From contig JARGXX010000098.1 in assembly GCA_030374765.1 (NCBI GenBank), positions 1,426,001 through 1,490,000 of the forward strand: 64,000 nucleotides of DNA. The letters run 5' to 3'. The notes beneath the pieces were generated by a model. It saw only the letters and a program-made list of their open reading frames with translations, did no database searches and had not been told where the DNA came from. The DNA comes from Agarophyton chilense. Lineage: Eukaryota > Rhodophyta > Florideophyceae > Gracilariales > Gracilariaceae. Position numbers and translations under genes: made by a program. Each line of letters opens with the position of its first letter. The stretch's first letter is position 1. Shown piece by piece: positions 42,201-51,900 of this stretch.

Positions 42201-44830
42201 AGAAAATACTCGCTTGTTTTGGAATCTGGAAAACGTGGTATGGGCTTCGAGAATCCTTTCATTCCTCGGGTTTTGACCCACCTTGTAACGATCATTGCCT
42301 GACCTTGTGAGACGAAAAGACTTCGCATCCCATATATATCGTTTGTGAGACGAAGAGTAGCTATTTCTGTAGCCCTAGCAGGAGATCCTGATGATATATG
42401 TACACAGAACAATAAAAGTTCCTGAATCTGACGGCAGTAGTTCAACCAGTCAAGAACCTTTGACTTGAGCATAAGGACACCGTGCAAATCTACAACTTCT
42501 TTATCTCCTGGAAGACATACTCCGGAAGCGTTGGGATGACTAAGAGAAATCCAACCAGCACGCGTTTTCAACGATTCGAGTACAAAGCAAGTGTTCTTTT
42601 GCAACCAATTCTTTTTCTTTTCCAAAACTGACATGAAGTTGTAACCTGGGGCCTTAACAGTAAAATTGTCTGTCAACGACTGAATCATGTTCATAAACCC
42701 ATCAGGAAGTGCAGTATTGTTCAGAAGGTTACTGAACAGGAGCGAGTCGATTCTGATATGAGCGTCCCTCACCCAAGTCCCGACATCTTGTAATCGAATA
42801 TGAGTGTTATTGACCACTCCACAGAGATCATTGCTCCGACAGCAATCGAAAGTAACAGCAATTTCTTCCTGGTCAATGACACCCATTGCCAAACTCAAAG
42901 CAGATCGCACATATGATGTAGTGTTGTTCTTTTGGAGGTCCAGAGCGTCCTTGATCAAATTCATCGTGTGGTCAGTGCTGTCTAAGAGAAATCCATTTCT
43001 GTTGTCTTCATTTTGTTTTTGAGAAATGGATACCTCATGCACTGCGCAGGCAGATATGCAATACTGGAGAGCTGCAAGTGTTCTTGTGACCTCCCATGCT
43101 TCTGCATATCGAAAGTTGTTGGGTTGAGCTGTCTGCAAACGAGCGTCTTCCTCAGATCGCACGCAGCGACAACTAAAGAAATTTTTCACTGCAAGTGATT
43201 CGCAAGAAGAAGACATTGGGCGAACCTCTAGCAGAACGCTTTTCATGAAGAAATGAAGACCAAGGTATCTTTTTTTGAAGCACATTGGTTTCGTGGATTT
43301 GAAAGGGTCTGGAACGTCAAGTTTTTGATGTAAAACATTCTCATTAAGCTCCTCCAGATATAAAGCGATTAATCCGGCAACTTCTTTATTGCATAGGTGT
43401 TCATGGCGGTGCTGACATTTGATGCAGAACGATAGAAAGTGACTTATCTCAACCGCATAGGCTTTGACGCACTTAGAAGAAACGGTTCTGAATGTAAAGC
43501 GATTATCACCCCGGCTTCTTACGTTGATAGATTCAAGCACACAGTTCGGCATGTCAATGGTTAAATCCCGAACCATCCTGAGGTACTGAACGACGTCTTG
43601 CTGCACGACGTCCCATAAAATACTTTTCTCAGTAATTGACCCAGAGAGTTTCACCGCGTCCTGAAGTGATATCTTCCTGTGATCTAGGACCTCATCTACC
43701 CTTGACAAGGCAACAAAAGTATTTTTCATCTTGTCATGCATAGGTTCCTGTTCTTGTAGGTCATCAGTAAACCCTACAATAGACGAAATGATTTTTGAGG
43801 CAGCCGAGTTCATACCAACACCAGAGATTTCTTCGTGAACGATCCTAAGACCCTCCTCTGATCCGTTCAGTGAGTTCTGCCCAAGAAGGTTAGGATTCGA
43901 AATTTTCTGCCGAGGGGAGCTACATTTGGAAGTGAAGACGATCGTCACTTCTCCCACCTGGACAGCTTCTGATACAGGAAACAGTTTTCGACAACGTCCT
44001 CCGAAAATGGTTTGCAGGCGTATCAATCCATGTTTTTTTACGTCAGTGATGACATTGGCCGTATCTTCAACGCCATGCGCGGTCGAGAGATGCGTAGATA
44101 AACTTCTCATGTCCGTGTAGCACGTGATGCAATTCGGGCATTTGTACCCGTACAAGACTTTAAGGCCGGTTAGGGGGGCTAGTGGCCTTGCTGACATAAA
44201 AACGGCAGTCGGCTCCATGCCCGAAACACCACTTCTGCAGTTTTCCTCTTCACTATGAGCGATGTAGCGATTCCAGAGAGGTACGTACGGAAGCTTCGAC
44301 TCCAATTCTTGCTTTCTCTCCGAAACTGTCGCAGCCATATCTTTTCCCTCATCAGTTGAGGCACCGTGCCGAACAGATAGATGGCGTGCTACCCCTTTCG
44401 AAGATCGTATTCCCAATTTACATGTAAGGCACAACACGAAGAATCCCACTGAATGAACTCCAATTTCTATATCCCCGTTCATAATGGTTTGATTGATGAA
44501 AAAAAGAGTGTGAACACAGTATGCACGCAAGAAAAGGCAAATACCAAGCTCCAACGAAAGCTCCAGGCTGAAGAAGAAGACGAAGAATGCACTCGAAAGA
44601 CACAACATGCAAAGCCATATTGATGTAGTGTGGTGATGTGTGATAAGGTGTATCCTAAAGGGATATTGGACCCACTTGCTCCATGTTGATTTCTGGAGAA
44701 GGGCAGAATCGCAAATGAAATTATGATTGCGATCCGTGTAACGTTTGCAATGGGGGATTGTAGCATCATGGAATGATGCAAGCTGCTTACTTGGCAACGA
44801 AAACATGCATGATTTTTCACCGTGTTCCAT
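39290..44830 (-). CDS. C2H2 / tyrosine-recombinase-like / RecQ-type helicase fusion, tandem copy 2
   Basis: The same 1,846-residue protein as the gene at 23,833-29,373; I see no amino-acid difference between them. The ATG is at 44,830, with the alternative start at 44,482 (Met117). All domains and motifs are retained, including the two C2H2 fingers, the recombinase-like Arg/Arg/His/Tyr pattern, the Walker A, DEAH and ESGRAGRDGR helicase motifs and the CX2CX4HX4C knuckle, together with the unusual LLTRT in motif III. Two intact identical genes in tandem imply recent amplification. The copies could be co-regulated, since at least 15 kb of flank is shared. Confidence 0.9.
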   Translation of the reverse strand: MEHGEKSCMFSLPSKQLASFHDATIPHCKRYTDRNHNFICDSALLQKSTWSKWVQYPFRIHLITHHHTTSIWLCMLCLSSAFFVFFFSLELSLELGICLFLRAYCVHTLFFINQTIMNGDIEIGVHSVGFFVLCLTCKLGIRSSKGVARHLSVRHGASTDEGKDMAATVSERKQELESKLPYVPLWNRYIAHSEEENCRSGVSGMEPTAVFMSARPLAPLTGLKVLYGYKCPNCITCYTDMRSLSTHLSTAHGVEDTANVITDVKKHGLIRLQTIFGGRCRKLFPVSEAVQVGEVTIVFTSKCSSPRQKISNPNLLGQNSLNGSEEGLRIVHEEISGVGMNSAASKIISSIVGFTDDLQEQEPMHDKMKNTFVALSRVDEVLDHRKISLQDAVKLSGSITEKSILWDVVQQDVVQYLRMVRDLTIDMPNCVLESINVRSRGDNRFTFRTVSSKCVKAYAVEISHFLSFCIKCQHRHEHLCNKEVAGLIALYLEELNENVLHQKLDVPDPFKSTKPMCFKKRYLGLHFFMKSVLLEVRPMSSSCESLAVKNFFSCRCVRSEEDARLQTAQPNNFRYAEAWEVTRTLAALQYCISACAVHEVSISQKQNEDNRNGFLLDSTDHTMNLIKDALDLQKNNTTSYVRSALSLAMGVIDQEEIAVTFDCCRSNDLCGVVNNTHIRLQDVGTWVRDAHIRIDSLLFSNLLNNTALPDGFMNMIQSLTDNFTVKAPGYNFMSVLEKKKNWLQKNTCFVLESLKTRAGWISLSHPNASGVCLPGDKEVVDLHGVLMLKSKVLDWLNYCRQIQELLLFCVHISSGSPARATEIATLRLTNDIYGMRSLFVSQGQAMIVTRWVKTRGMKGFSKPIPRFPDSKTSEYFLMYLVLIRPLETAMVSALYGPSLGKEHWNILFCNKGKPFTDDYIRGLVSKHLELKGIQLTFNDYRNYSVGMVPAVSEGKAHDLMDQIRDEFRAVGHNQAAHSVETAERAYARTKEELIHLQKPSLDKYRRWSMQWHKYLGFHGKERNASELQNDTDESGRPRKRLKPLNLPTSENKVQMQDKSGHHPNLDTIPFDVSKPSSQSLGRRSYSGAAVLESDISLEYRGNTIFEIGPYQPMSPFGVKLVDVGTRTYEHHLPTFLEHLRTMNSCNHSVFKSTMQFNVTVAVAERRENILVVMPTGSGKTLCILLPAFMERSSFTTIMIVPLVALVEELRLRAEKCGLHASATIPGNIGEPADVYMLVPEQVRDQRFKQLVQKLVAERRLARVVIDEAHLTASWSSFRQSLRDLRYGLLEVPKNIPRILLTRTIPPRDRSALVAKHGMRKASVLSMPTVRKNLCFAVINVESDSLCSQDRSEGGRFQSAKQKILEKTLSVLEEKLEEIGQQVRLNANAHQDSPAFRVLLYVTRRKDAEQLSDILSALYEEEQGLDNGSPRKPLSKKVSFLCYYAGMDKIQRIQIYKAWRQQNSQGEKDTTDSSQCTVVLMVCTCAFGAGIDAPNVRIVLHVGGSTSLSDHAQESGRAGRDGRLAFCITVYSSSLARSFEAELERKALQIQNEEDYIKLEQWREEQKWLENTLLCRKNWMYGVMDGEQSGMCLLDSESENCDICDTQSNGAPKFDDGDKRQSWENCSPAGPKWRPKPHALEAEGPANAFSQAYEPSSRALQFTSSHEEDSMSHVVGTCESLIREFEHDCIACYVSHKAVVKHGNQSCGWKRNRCFRCYSKDHRYHLCDKDLAIPSGGCFKCGLSYAKGFKVHRDGLGFGPTCRLVLLRELGWFLWRSSPMKRARLVQDLFCDRDCSLFNESQVASLRSDSTMFHEQDRVFAKWLPSSDDETPNVLRICVWFSNMRKE

Positions 44831-45911
44831 GTGCTCTTCATTATGAATGCGCTGCGGGAAGCATTCACAAATGGGGGGACCACAATCTCAAGGAATGATG
44901 CGAACTGCTTACTTTGTGATGGACACCTGAATATTTGCGGTGTTCCACATATTCGGATCCCGACAGAAAAACTGATACGACTCGATGGTGATGGTGGATA
45001 TTGTGAAATAGCGTTCCGGTGAGCGAAGTTTTGCTTCGTGCATAAATCTTGGATGAACTTCTACCATTTTTTTCGTGAACATTCTCCGTTCCATTTGTGT
45101 CAGGTGGTCGTTCAACGGCGTATTTTGAGTGTAGTGATAGTAAGTTGGAAAAGAGTAATTGGTAATCCATTTTCCTAGAACTTTGTGTATTTCTCAATCC
45201 TAGCTGAAAGGTCCGTTGGTCAAGTGAACAAATTCGTGAGTCTGATAAACCAGAATAACATGTTTATCGAAGTATTCGAATAATTCCAGAATTTTTCTGA
45301 TCTGAAAAGAAGAGTGTGTCTCAATCTGTATTCATTGCACACACCATGAAACGTTAGGGTAGTCAGTTGTCGCTACCGAAAAATGAGAGTCCGATTTCTA
45401 TTAAGATTGACCTCGAAGAGACTCTTGATTGGTTCAAGTTGTGAAAAATGAAAGGTCCATGTAAATTGGCTCTGCATTAGTGTCGAACCAAATTGTTAAA
45501 AATTGGCGGAGCGTCACATACCGGAAAACACGACGATGCCATCAATTTTGAATATTTCAGAAAACGTTCTAAATTATTTGATTGAAGACTGCATTTTTCA
45601 CGTTTTAAGACTCACAATAAGTTTTGAATAAAACTTTCGAAGTTTCCCTGAGCGCCACATTGTGAATAGGAGGATTATGCCCTCCATTTCGAAAAGATTT
45701 GAAACAATATCGAAATTAATTGTCTTGACATTCGAAGGTGTGATTTCCAAATTCTATACACCCAATTCGTAAAGAATGTAGTTGAAAAACGAATGTAAAA
45801 ATAATTTTGAGATTTGTTGAGAGTCCTATTTTGAAGAAGAGGGCTTTGCCGTTGGTTTGGAAAAAAAATAGCATGCGGTTCGAGAATTCATTATGTTGTG
45901 GGGCACAAAAT
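44831..45911. other. AT-rich intergenic region (tandem copy 2)
   Basis: Duplicate of 29,374-30,454, with the same 123-bp spaced direct repeat across the helicase 5' end. No gene. Confidence 0.5.
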
Positions 45912-47855
45912 CTAGTTGAGCCTACGTTTCTTCTTCACATGATCAATGAGCTCCTTCGCTTTCTGCATACATTCCTGCCATTCTTTCTGAATACTCTTGT
46001 CCGCGCTGTGTTTCATCAATTTTGCACCTTCCAGTAATATTGATTCTGCATCAGTGCCAGTCCGCTCCTCGAAATGATGATCTGGGTTGGAGGCACCGAG
46101 CTGAGAGGTTGGTAACATCAAACTCGGGCCTTTGTCTCCGTTGAAACTCTCTTTTGTAGGAGGGGTTCTCGTCCTTTGCAAAGCCTCTTCAATACGAGGC
46201 GCCAGAACGGAAGTGACCTTTCCTATAGCCTGCAGCACATCGTTGCTCCGGTACACTTCTTGCATCACCCGTTCCACATTCGGGTCGCTCAAAATGTGAA
46301 TGAAACCACCTTCCTCGACTTTAGTTTCCGGGGCGGTATTAAGACTGAACTGCAGTAGAGCACGAGCAATTCCTTTGTTGGTTTCAAGGTTGGGTGACGA
46401 AGTTGTTGGTGGCCTTGTAGTTGATTTGTCTTCTCGGGTTGGGTCGTTGGACGATGGGGCTTCATCGCTGATATCGATGGTCTTCTGCGACGTTCTGGAC
46501 GTTCCAGCTTTTAGCCTTGTCCTGTTCGACACAGGCTCATGTTTGGAGAGCTTTGATTCCGGTAACTTCTTTGAATCCTCGCGCTGATGAGGCTCATGAG
46601 CACTTTCATAGTCGTTCCAAAGAAAGACGTTGCTGCCTACACATTTTCTCCCGTTTTGGCCAAATTTGAATTGCATGATATGCATTCTCGTTTGAAGAGA
46701 ATGAGCATATTCACTGAACGAGTAACTCCTCCGCACGTCACTGAGGTAGGTGCGTACATCCTCCAAATTACCTTCACGGAACACTTGAATGTTTCGAGTT
46801 GTGACTGCAGCATGGTAAGTGGCGAAAAAGCCACATTCACACGCTTTCTGCAGGTTTGTTCTGTACTCGAAAATGGGAAGTGATCTTCGCAGAGTCTCAG
46901 TCTGTAGCGTCGGGTTCGGATACGCACAGGTAAGGTAATGCAGTACATTTTGCGCAAGGTTCTGATGTGGCGATGTCTTGGCATTCATGCTATCCATTAT
47001 AATACATCGAGCGACTTGGTGGGACGGATACTGCTCATCCTTAAGATTTGAGTTGAACTCCATTGAATCAAGAAGTTGGGGGAGGTTTATAAGCACAGCT
47101 AGGCTCCAGTGCTTGTTTCCACACATTAGCAAGAACGACACCTGAGACCTCCAAACTAGTTCGTGGGGGTTGATTTTCGCCTTTGTGGTCGATCGAACGT
47201 TTTGCTGCAACTGTCTGAGAGCAGCGGAGTCCTCGTTAAATTTGTTATCCCACCACCCGTGCGTTAGTAAAGGGTCCAATACGTATATTTCTTTCATAGT
47301 GCGATCTGTCCAGTTGTTCAAAAACGAGATTGTATACAAAAGCACTTGATCAGTAGCCCAGCTTAGGTTCTGTATAGAAAGTATATCGTTTGGAGATAGA
47401 CTGAGTTTGGTCCTTAGTAACCCTCCTGCCACAACTAGTTCAGCACTACGGTCTCTGGCCGTTTCGAAAGAAACAGATTCTTCCTGTACAAGGGCTGCTA
47501 AGTCAACAACATGCCCAGCTTTCGTTTGGGCAGATAACATCCTCAATCTCACTTTTTCAACAATATCCAGTTTGTCTGAGTTGTCATCAATCACCGTAGC
47601 CGAACATCCCGCCTGCTTCCTCACCCTTTCGTCTTCTTCTTCGAGCGCCCACTTCAGTTGATCAAGTAGGGAAAGCGTCCCCTGCACTGTCCAATTAATG
47701 TAAGATTCCCATCCAGCAGGAGGCTTTGTATGCTGAATCGGCGGACCGGGGATGGTTGAATTGTTCTTACAGGACTGCTTATCGGTAGAATTATTGTCCT
47801 TCTTCTTTCCCGTTTTTCTCTCCTTGACAAACTTTAGCAGCGTATCTGGTTCCTT
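45912..47855 (-). CDS. Ulp1/SENP-like (C48) cysteine protease, exon 2 (tandem copy 2)
   Basis: Second copy of the protease exon. His, Asp and Cys of the putative catalytic triad (HWSLAV, IMDSM, ECGFF) are present. One residue differs from copy 1: HQREDSKK here, HQSEDSKK there, in the linker after the catalytic domain. As in copy 1 there is no ATG near the 5' end of the frame. Confidence 0.75.
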   Translation of the reverse strand, partial: KEPDTLLKFVKERKTGKKKDNNSTDKQSCKNNSTIPGPPIQHTKPPAGWESYINWTVQGTLSLLDQLKWALEEEDERVRKQAGCSATVIDDNSDKLDIVEKVRLRMLSAQTKAGHVVDLAALVQEESVSFETARDRSAELVVAGGLLRTKLSLSPNDILSIQNLSWATDQVLLYTISFLNNWTDRTMKEIYVLDPLLTHGWWDNKFNEDSAALRQLQQNVRSTTKAKINPHELVWRSQVSFLLMCGNKHWSLAVLINLPQLLDSMEFNSNLKDEQYPSHQVARCIIMDSMNAKTSPHQNLAQNVLHYLTCAYPNPTLQTETLRRSLPIFEYRTNLQKACECGFFATYHAAVTTRNIQVFREGNLEDVRTYLSDVRRSYSFSEYAHSLQTRMHIMQFKFGQNGRKCVGSNVFLWNDYESAHEPHQREDSKKLPESKLSKHEPVSNRTRLKAGTSRTSQKTIDISDEAPSSNDPTREDKSTTRPPTTSSPNLETNKGIARALLQFSLNTAPETKVEEGGFIHILSDPNVERVMQEVYRSNDVLQAIGKVTSVLAPRIEEALQRTRTPPTKESFNGDKGPSLMLPTSQLGASNPDHHFEERTGTDAESILLEGAKLMKHSADKSIQKEWQECMQKAKELIDHVKKKRRLN

Positions 47856-47917
47856 CTCAATGATATGGAACCAGTGGTCAAGGTAGCTTTAATCTTTGAG
47901 ATCTTCCAGGTACGTAC

Positions 47918-48712
47918 AGTTTCAAGCGATCTAATGTTGAAGCTTGTGTTTGCAAAGCCTTCCAAGAAACAGAGATCTCCAACCACGTTTGCTTTCAGTA
48001 ATCTATCCGCCCCCGATAAGTAACCGTGCAATGTCTTCATAGTTAAAGATGGATCCATGAAAGCAATGGCATGAGTACTTCTGTTTCGCGATGGTTTGTA
48101 GAGTACCTTGTAGAGATCGATAATTTTGGGATGTGTTGGGGATAGGGGTGTAGCGCTGGGGTGGTTGAGCTTGCGGACGCGCTCATTTTCTTTCATCTTC
48201 CAGTAGTTTCGAAGCTTTTCATATTCGGCTACTTGTGCCATGATCCCGTAAACCGCAGGCCGCGGCTCAGAAGATTCTATGTGATGAATGAGAAGGAAAT
48301 CGTGGCGCAAAAAGTCTACAGGACTTCCATCATCATTAAGATTAGATAGATCCACAACTTGGTACGGTATCAAGAGCATATGCTTCTGTCGGGCTCCCAC
48401 CAGGAAACGGTGTCCACCACCGACAACAACCAGTTTACCATACAGCACGCTACCCGTTCCGTTCAGTATCAGCAGAGGCTCTGACAAATGGTATTCCAGA
48501 CTTGAACCAATCTCCTGGGCTAACGTAGTTAACTTCTTCATAGATGTGCGACGGCCAAAAACGGGTCCAACGAAGAGATCTACACAAGCCACACGCACAG
48601 AAGACGTTCTGGCTTCCTGAATTCGTCGATAAACATTTGACGAGAAGATGGAAAGGGATTCCATACTTCTGTCATAGGCGGTATTGACCTTAACAGCATC
48701 GCGCTTGGGCAT
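47918..48712 (-). CDS. Exon 1 of the protease gene, or a separate unknown gene (tandem copy 2)
   Basis: Second copy of the 265-codon upstream frame, from the ATG at 48,712. It is followed by the same donor-like GTACGT at 47,917 and AG at 47,856. The protein is identical to copy 1 by eye. No domain is recognised. Confidence 0.6.
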
Positions 48713-48812
48713 GAGAGAAAGGCGGAAGAAGTCAAAACGAGGTAGTGGAAATGAAAAGTGGTTGATCCGAACGGAGATAAACCTCAAATGGAGTACCTGG
48801 TGAGAACGAAAA

Positions 48813-48867
48813 AGAGGGGGGGGGGTTTGGGGGGCGCAGCCCCCCAATTCGGGGGGGGTCCCGGGGA
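48813..48867. other. G-tract hairpin upstream of the protease gene (tandem copy 2)
   Basis: Duplicate of the G-run and GGGGGGCGCAGCCCCCC hairpin at 33,356-33,410. Confidence 0.6.
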
Positions 48868-48949
48868 GGGCGCACTATATCTGTAGCTACGGCCCTGCAC
48901 TTTACAATGGTGCAAAAAGTAGAGGCTGAAACGGACGGGAAGTGGTCTA

Positions 48950-51900
48950 TATATATATTACAGGTTGTAAGTGTGGGCTGGCGCTTGGTAAAACGCAGTT
49001 GTCAGTAGCGCTTGGTAATTACATACACCAAGCGCCACGCGCTGCATTCGACGTATGTGCGATTTTGACCCCCTGGATGGAAAACGTTGTGCTGGAGAGC
49101 GCGTATGACACATTGGCACGCTCAAAAAATCGTGGCTAATTGCGCTCAGGCGCTTCGTTCGGGTAACGTAGCGCGCGACTTGCCAGATGTTGGGGCGCAG
49201 CACCCATTTTCGCAATTTTTGCATTTGAAAAAATCATAAATTTTACGCGCGCTGGGCTTTCTGCCCAATCCTGCGTTTGCACATGCTTTATTGTAACATT
49301 TTTGCTACACAACGTGGAGGCGTGCGTCGAGTGTGGCACTCAAAGGCGCTTGGTTTCAGCCACATCTCCGCTGCACAGTCGAGCTGTGTTGTAAGCTGGA
49401 TAATGTGCGAAATTTTTATCAAAAGAAAGGGTTAGGGTATGCGTTTGCGCTTGGTTCTGTGGCGATTTCGTGGAGGCAGTTGGCACATTGTCAGGCGTTT
49501 TGTATGTGCGTTTTTGGGGTCGTGGACGCGGCTAGAAAAGGTGCGTTTGCGCTTGGTTCTAGGATGGTTTTCATATCCGGCAACACTGGGGGCCGATATT
49601 CGTTGGTATTGTCAAGTTCAATGGAGGTTGAGTGTGGTGAGTAGTAGGTCAGGCGAGTGCTGGCGCCACACTCTCAGCTAAAGAAGACGCGTGCAGTGCG
49701 TTTAGTGAGGTAGGGATGACGTATGCTTAACGATGCCAGGTAGGGTCTTATGACGTTAAGGTTTGTCCAACAGTGCCATCGCCACAAAGTAGCTATTGGT
49801 CAGGGCCTATATATATTACAGGTTGTAAGTGTGGGCTGGCGCTTGGTAAAACGCAGTTGTCAGTAGCGCTTGGTAATTACATACACCAAGCGCCACGCGC
49901 TGCATTCGACGTATGTGCGATTTTGACCCCCTGGATGGAAAACGTTGTGCTGGAGAGCGCGTATGACACATTGGCACGCTCAAAAAATCGTGGCTAATTG
50001 CGCTCAGGCGCTTCGTTCGGGTAACGTAGCGCGCGAATTGCCAGATGTTGGCGCGCAGCACCCATTTTCGCAATATTTGCATTTGAAAAAATCATAAATT
50101 TTAGGCGCGCTGGGCTTTCTGCCAAATCCTGCGTTTGCACATGTTTTATTGTAACATTTTTGCTGCACAACGTCGAGGCGTGCGTCGAGTGTGGCACTCA
50201 AAGGCGCTTGGTTTCAGCCACATCTCCGCTGCACAGTCGAGCTGTGTTGTAAGCTGGATAATGTGCGAAAATTTTATCAAAAGAAAGGGTTGTGTTATGC
50301 GTTTGCGCTTGGTTCTGTGGCTATTTCGTGGAGGCAGATGGCACATTGTCAGGCGTTTTGTATGTGCGTTTTTGGGGTCGTGTACGCGGCTGAAAAAGGT
50401 GCGTTTGCGCTTGGTTCTAGGATGGTTTTCATATCCGGCAACACTGGGGGTCGATATTCGATGGTATTGCCAAGTTCAATGTAGTTTGAGTGTGGTGAGT
50501 AGTAGGTCACGCGAGTGCTGGCGCCACACTCTCAGCTAAAGAAGACGCGTGCAGTGCGTTTAGTGAGGTAGGGATGACGTATGCTTAACGATGACAGGTA
50601 GATTCTTATGACGTTAAGGTTTGTCCAACAGTGGCATCGCCACTAAGTAGCTATCGGTCAAGGCCTACGGGAGTTTACGTTTTCGTACAGGAAACCATTG
50701 TGTACGGGCTTTTACAGGTTTCAGGGGTTTAGGGGTTTAGGGGTTTAGGGGTTTAGGGGTTTAGGGGTTTAGGGGTTTAGGGGTTTTAGGAGAAGCTTTA
50801 CCTTTATGGGATTTTGAATTTACGGAGAGGAAAACATTGTGTAGGGGTTTTAGGGGTTTTAGAGGTTCAGGGGTTCAGGGGTTCAGGGGGTTTAGGGGAA
50901 ACTTTACCTATATATATTACAGGTTGTAAGTGTGGGCTGGCGCTTGGTAAAACGCAGTTGTCAGTAGCGCTTGGTAATTACATACACCAAGCGCCACGCG
51001 CTGCATTCGACGTATGTGCGATTTTGACCCCCTGGATGGAAAACGTTGTGCTGGAGAGCGCGTATGACACATTGGCACGCTCAAAAAATCGTGGCTAATT
51101 GCGCTCAGGCGCTTCGTTCGGGTAACGTAGCGCGCGAATTGCCAGATGTTGGCGCGCAGCACCCATTTTCGCAATATTTGCATTTGAAAAAATCATAAAT
51201 TTTAGGCGCGCTGGGCTTTCTGCCAAATCCTGCGTTTGCACATGTTTTATTGTAACATTTTTGCTGCACAACGTGGAGGCGTGCGTCGAGTGTGGCACTC
51301 AAAGGCGCTTGGTTTCAGCCACATCTCCGCTGCACAGTCGAGCTGTGTTGTAAGCTGGATAATGTGCGAAATTTTTATCAAAAGAAAGGGTTGTGTTATG
51401 CGTTTGCGCTTGGTTCTGTGGCTATTTCGTGGAGGCAGATGGCACATTGTCAGGCGTTTTGTATGTGCGTTTTTGGGGTCGTGTACGCGGCTGAAAAAGG
51501 TGCGTTTGCGCTTGGTTCTAGGATGGTTTTCATATCCGGCAACACTGGGGGTCGATATTCGATGGTATTGCCAAGTTCAATGTAGGTTGAGTGTGGTGAG
51601 TAGTAGGTCACGCGAGTGCTGGCGCCACACTCTTAGCTAAAGAAGACGCGTGCAGTGCGTTTAGTGAGGTAGGGATGACGTATGCTTAACGATGACAGGT
51701 AGATTCTATATATATTACAGGTTGTAAGTGTGGGCTGGCGCTTGGTAAAACGCAGTTGTCAGTAGCGCTTGGTAATTACATACACCAAGCGCCACGCGCT
51801 GCATTCGACGTATGTGCGATTTTGACCCCCTGGATGGAAAACGTTGTGCTGGAGAGCGCGTATGACACATTGGCACGCTCAAAAAATCGTGGCTAATTGC

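Larger units (their letters stand above)
33493..48949. repeat. 15,457-bp tandem unit, copy 2
   Basis: Second direct copy with the same gene order and orientation as copy 1. It begins with an A repeat identical by eye to the one at 48,950 and distinct from that at 18,036. Copy 2 is followed by the start of what would be a third unit, which stops at the end of the linker (49,807), exactly where B repeats would begin. Confidence 0.95.

Noticed and set aside
18036-48949. Assembly artefact for the 15.4-kb tandem
   Set aside because: The copies differ at several single bases and their A repeats belong to different subfamilies, which a simple assembly duplication would not create. Long reads would still be the decisive test.
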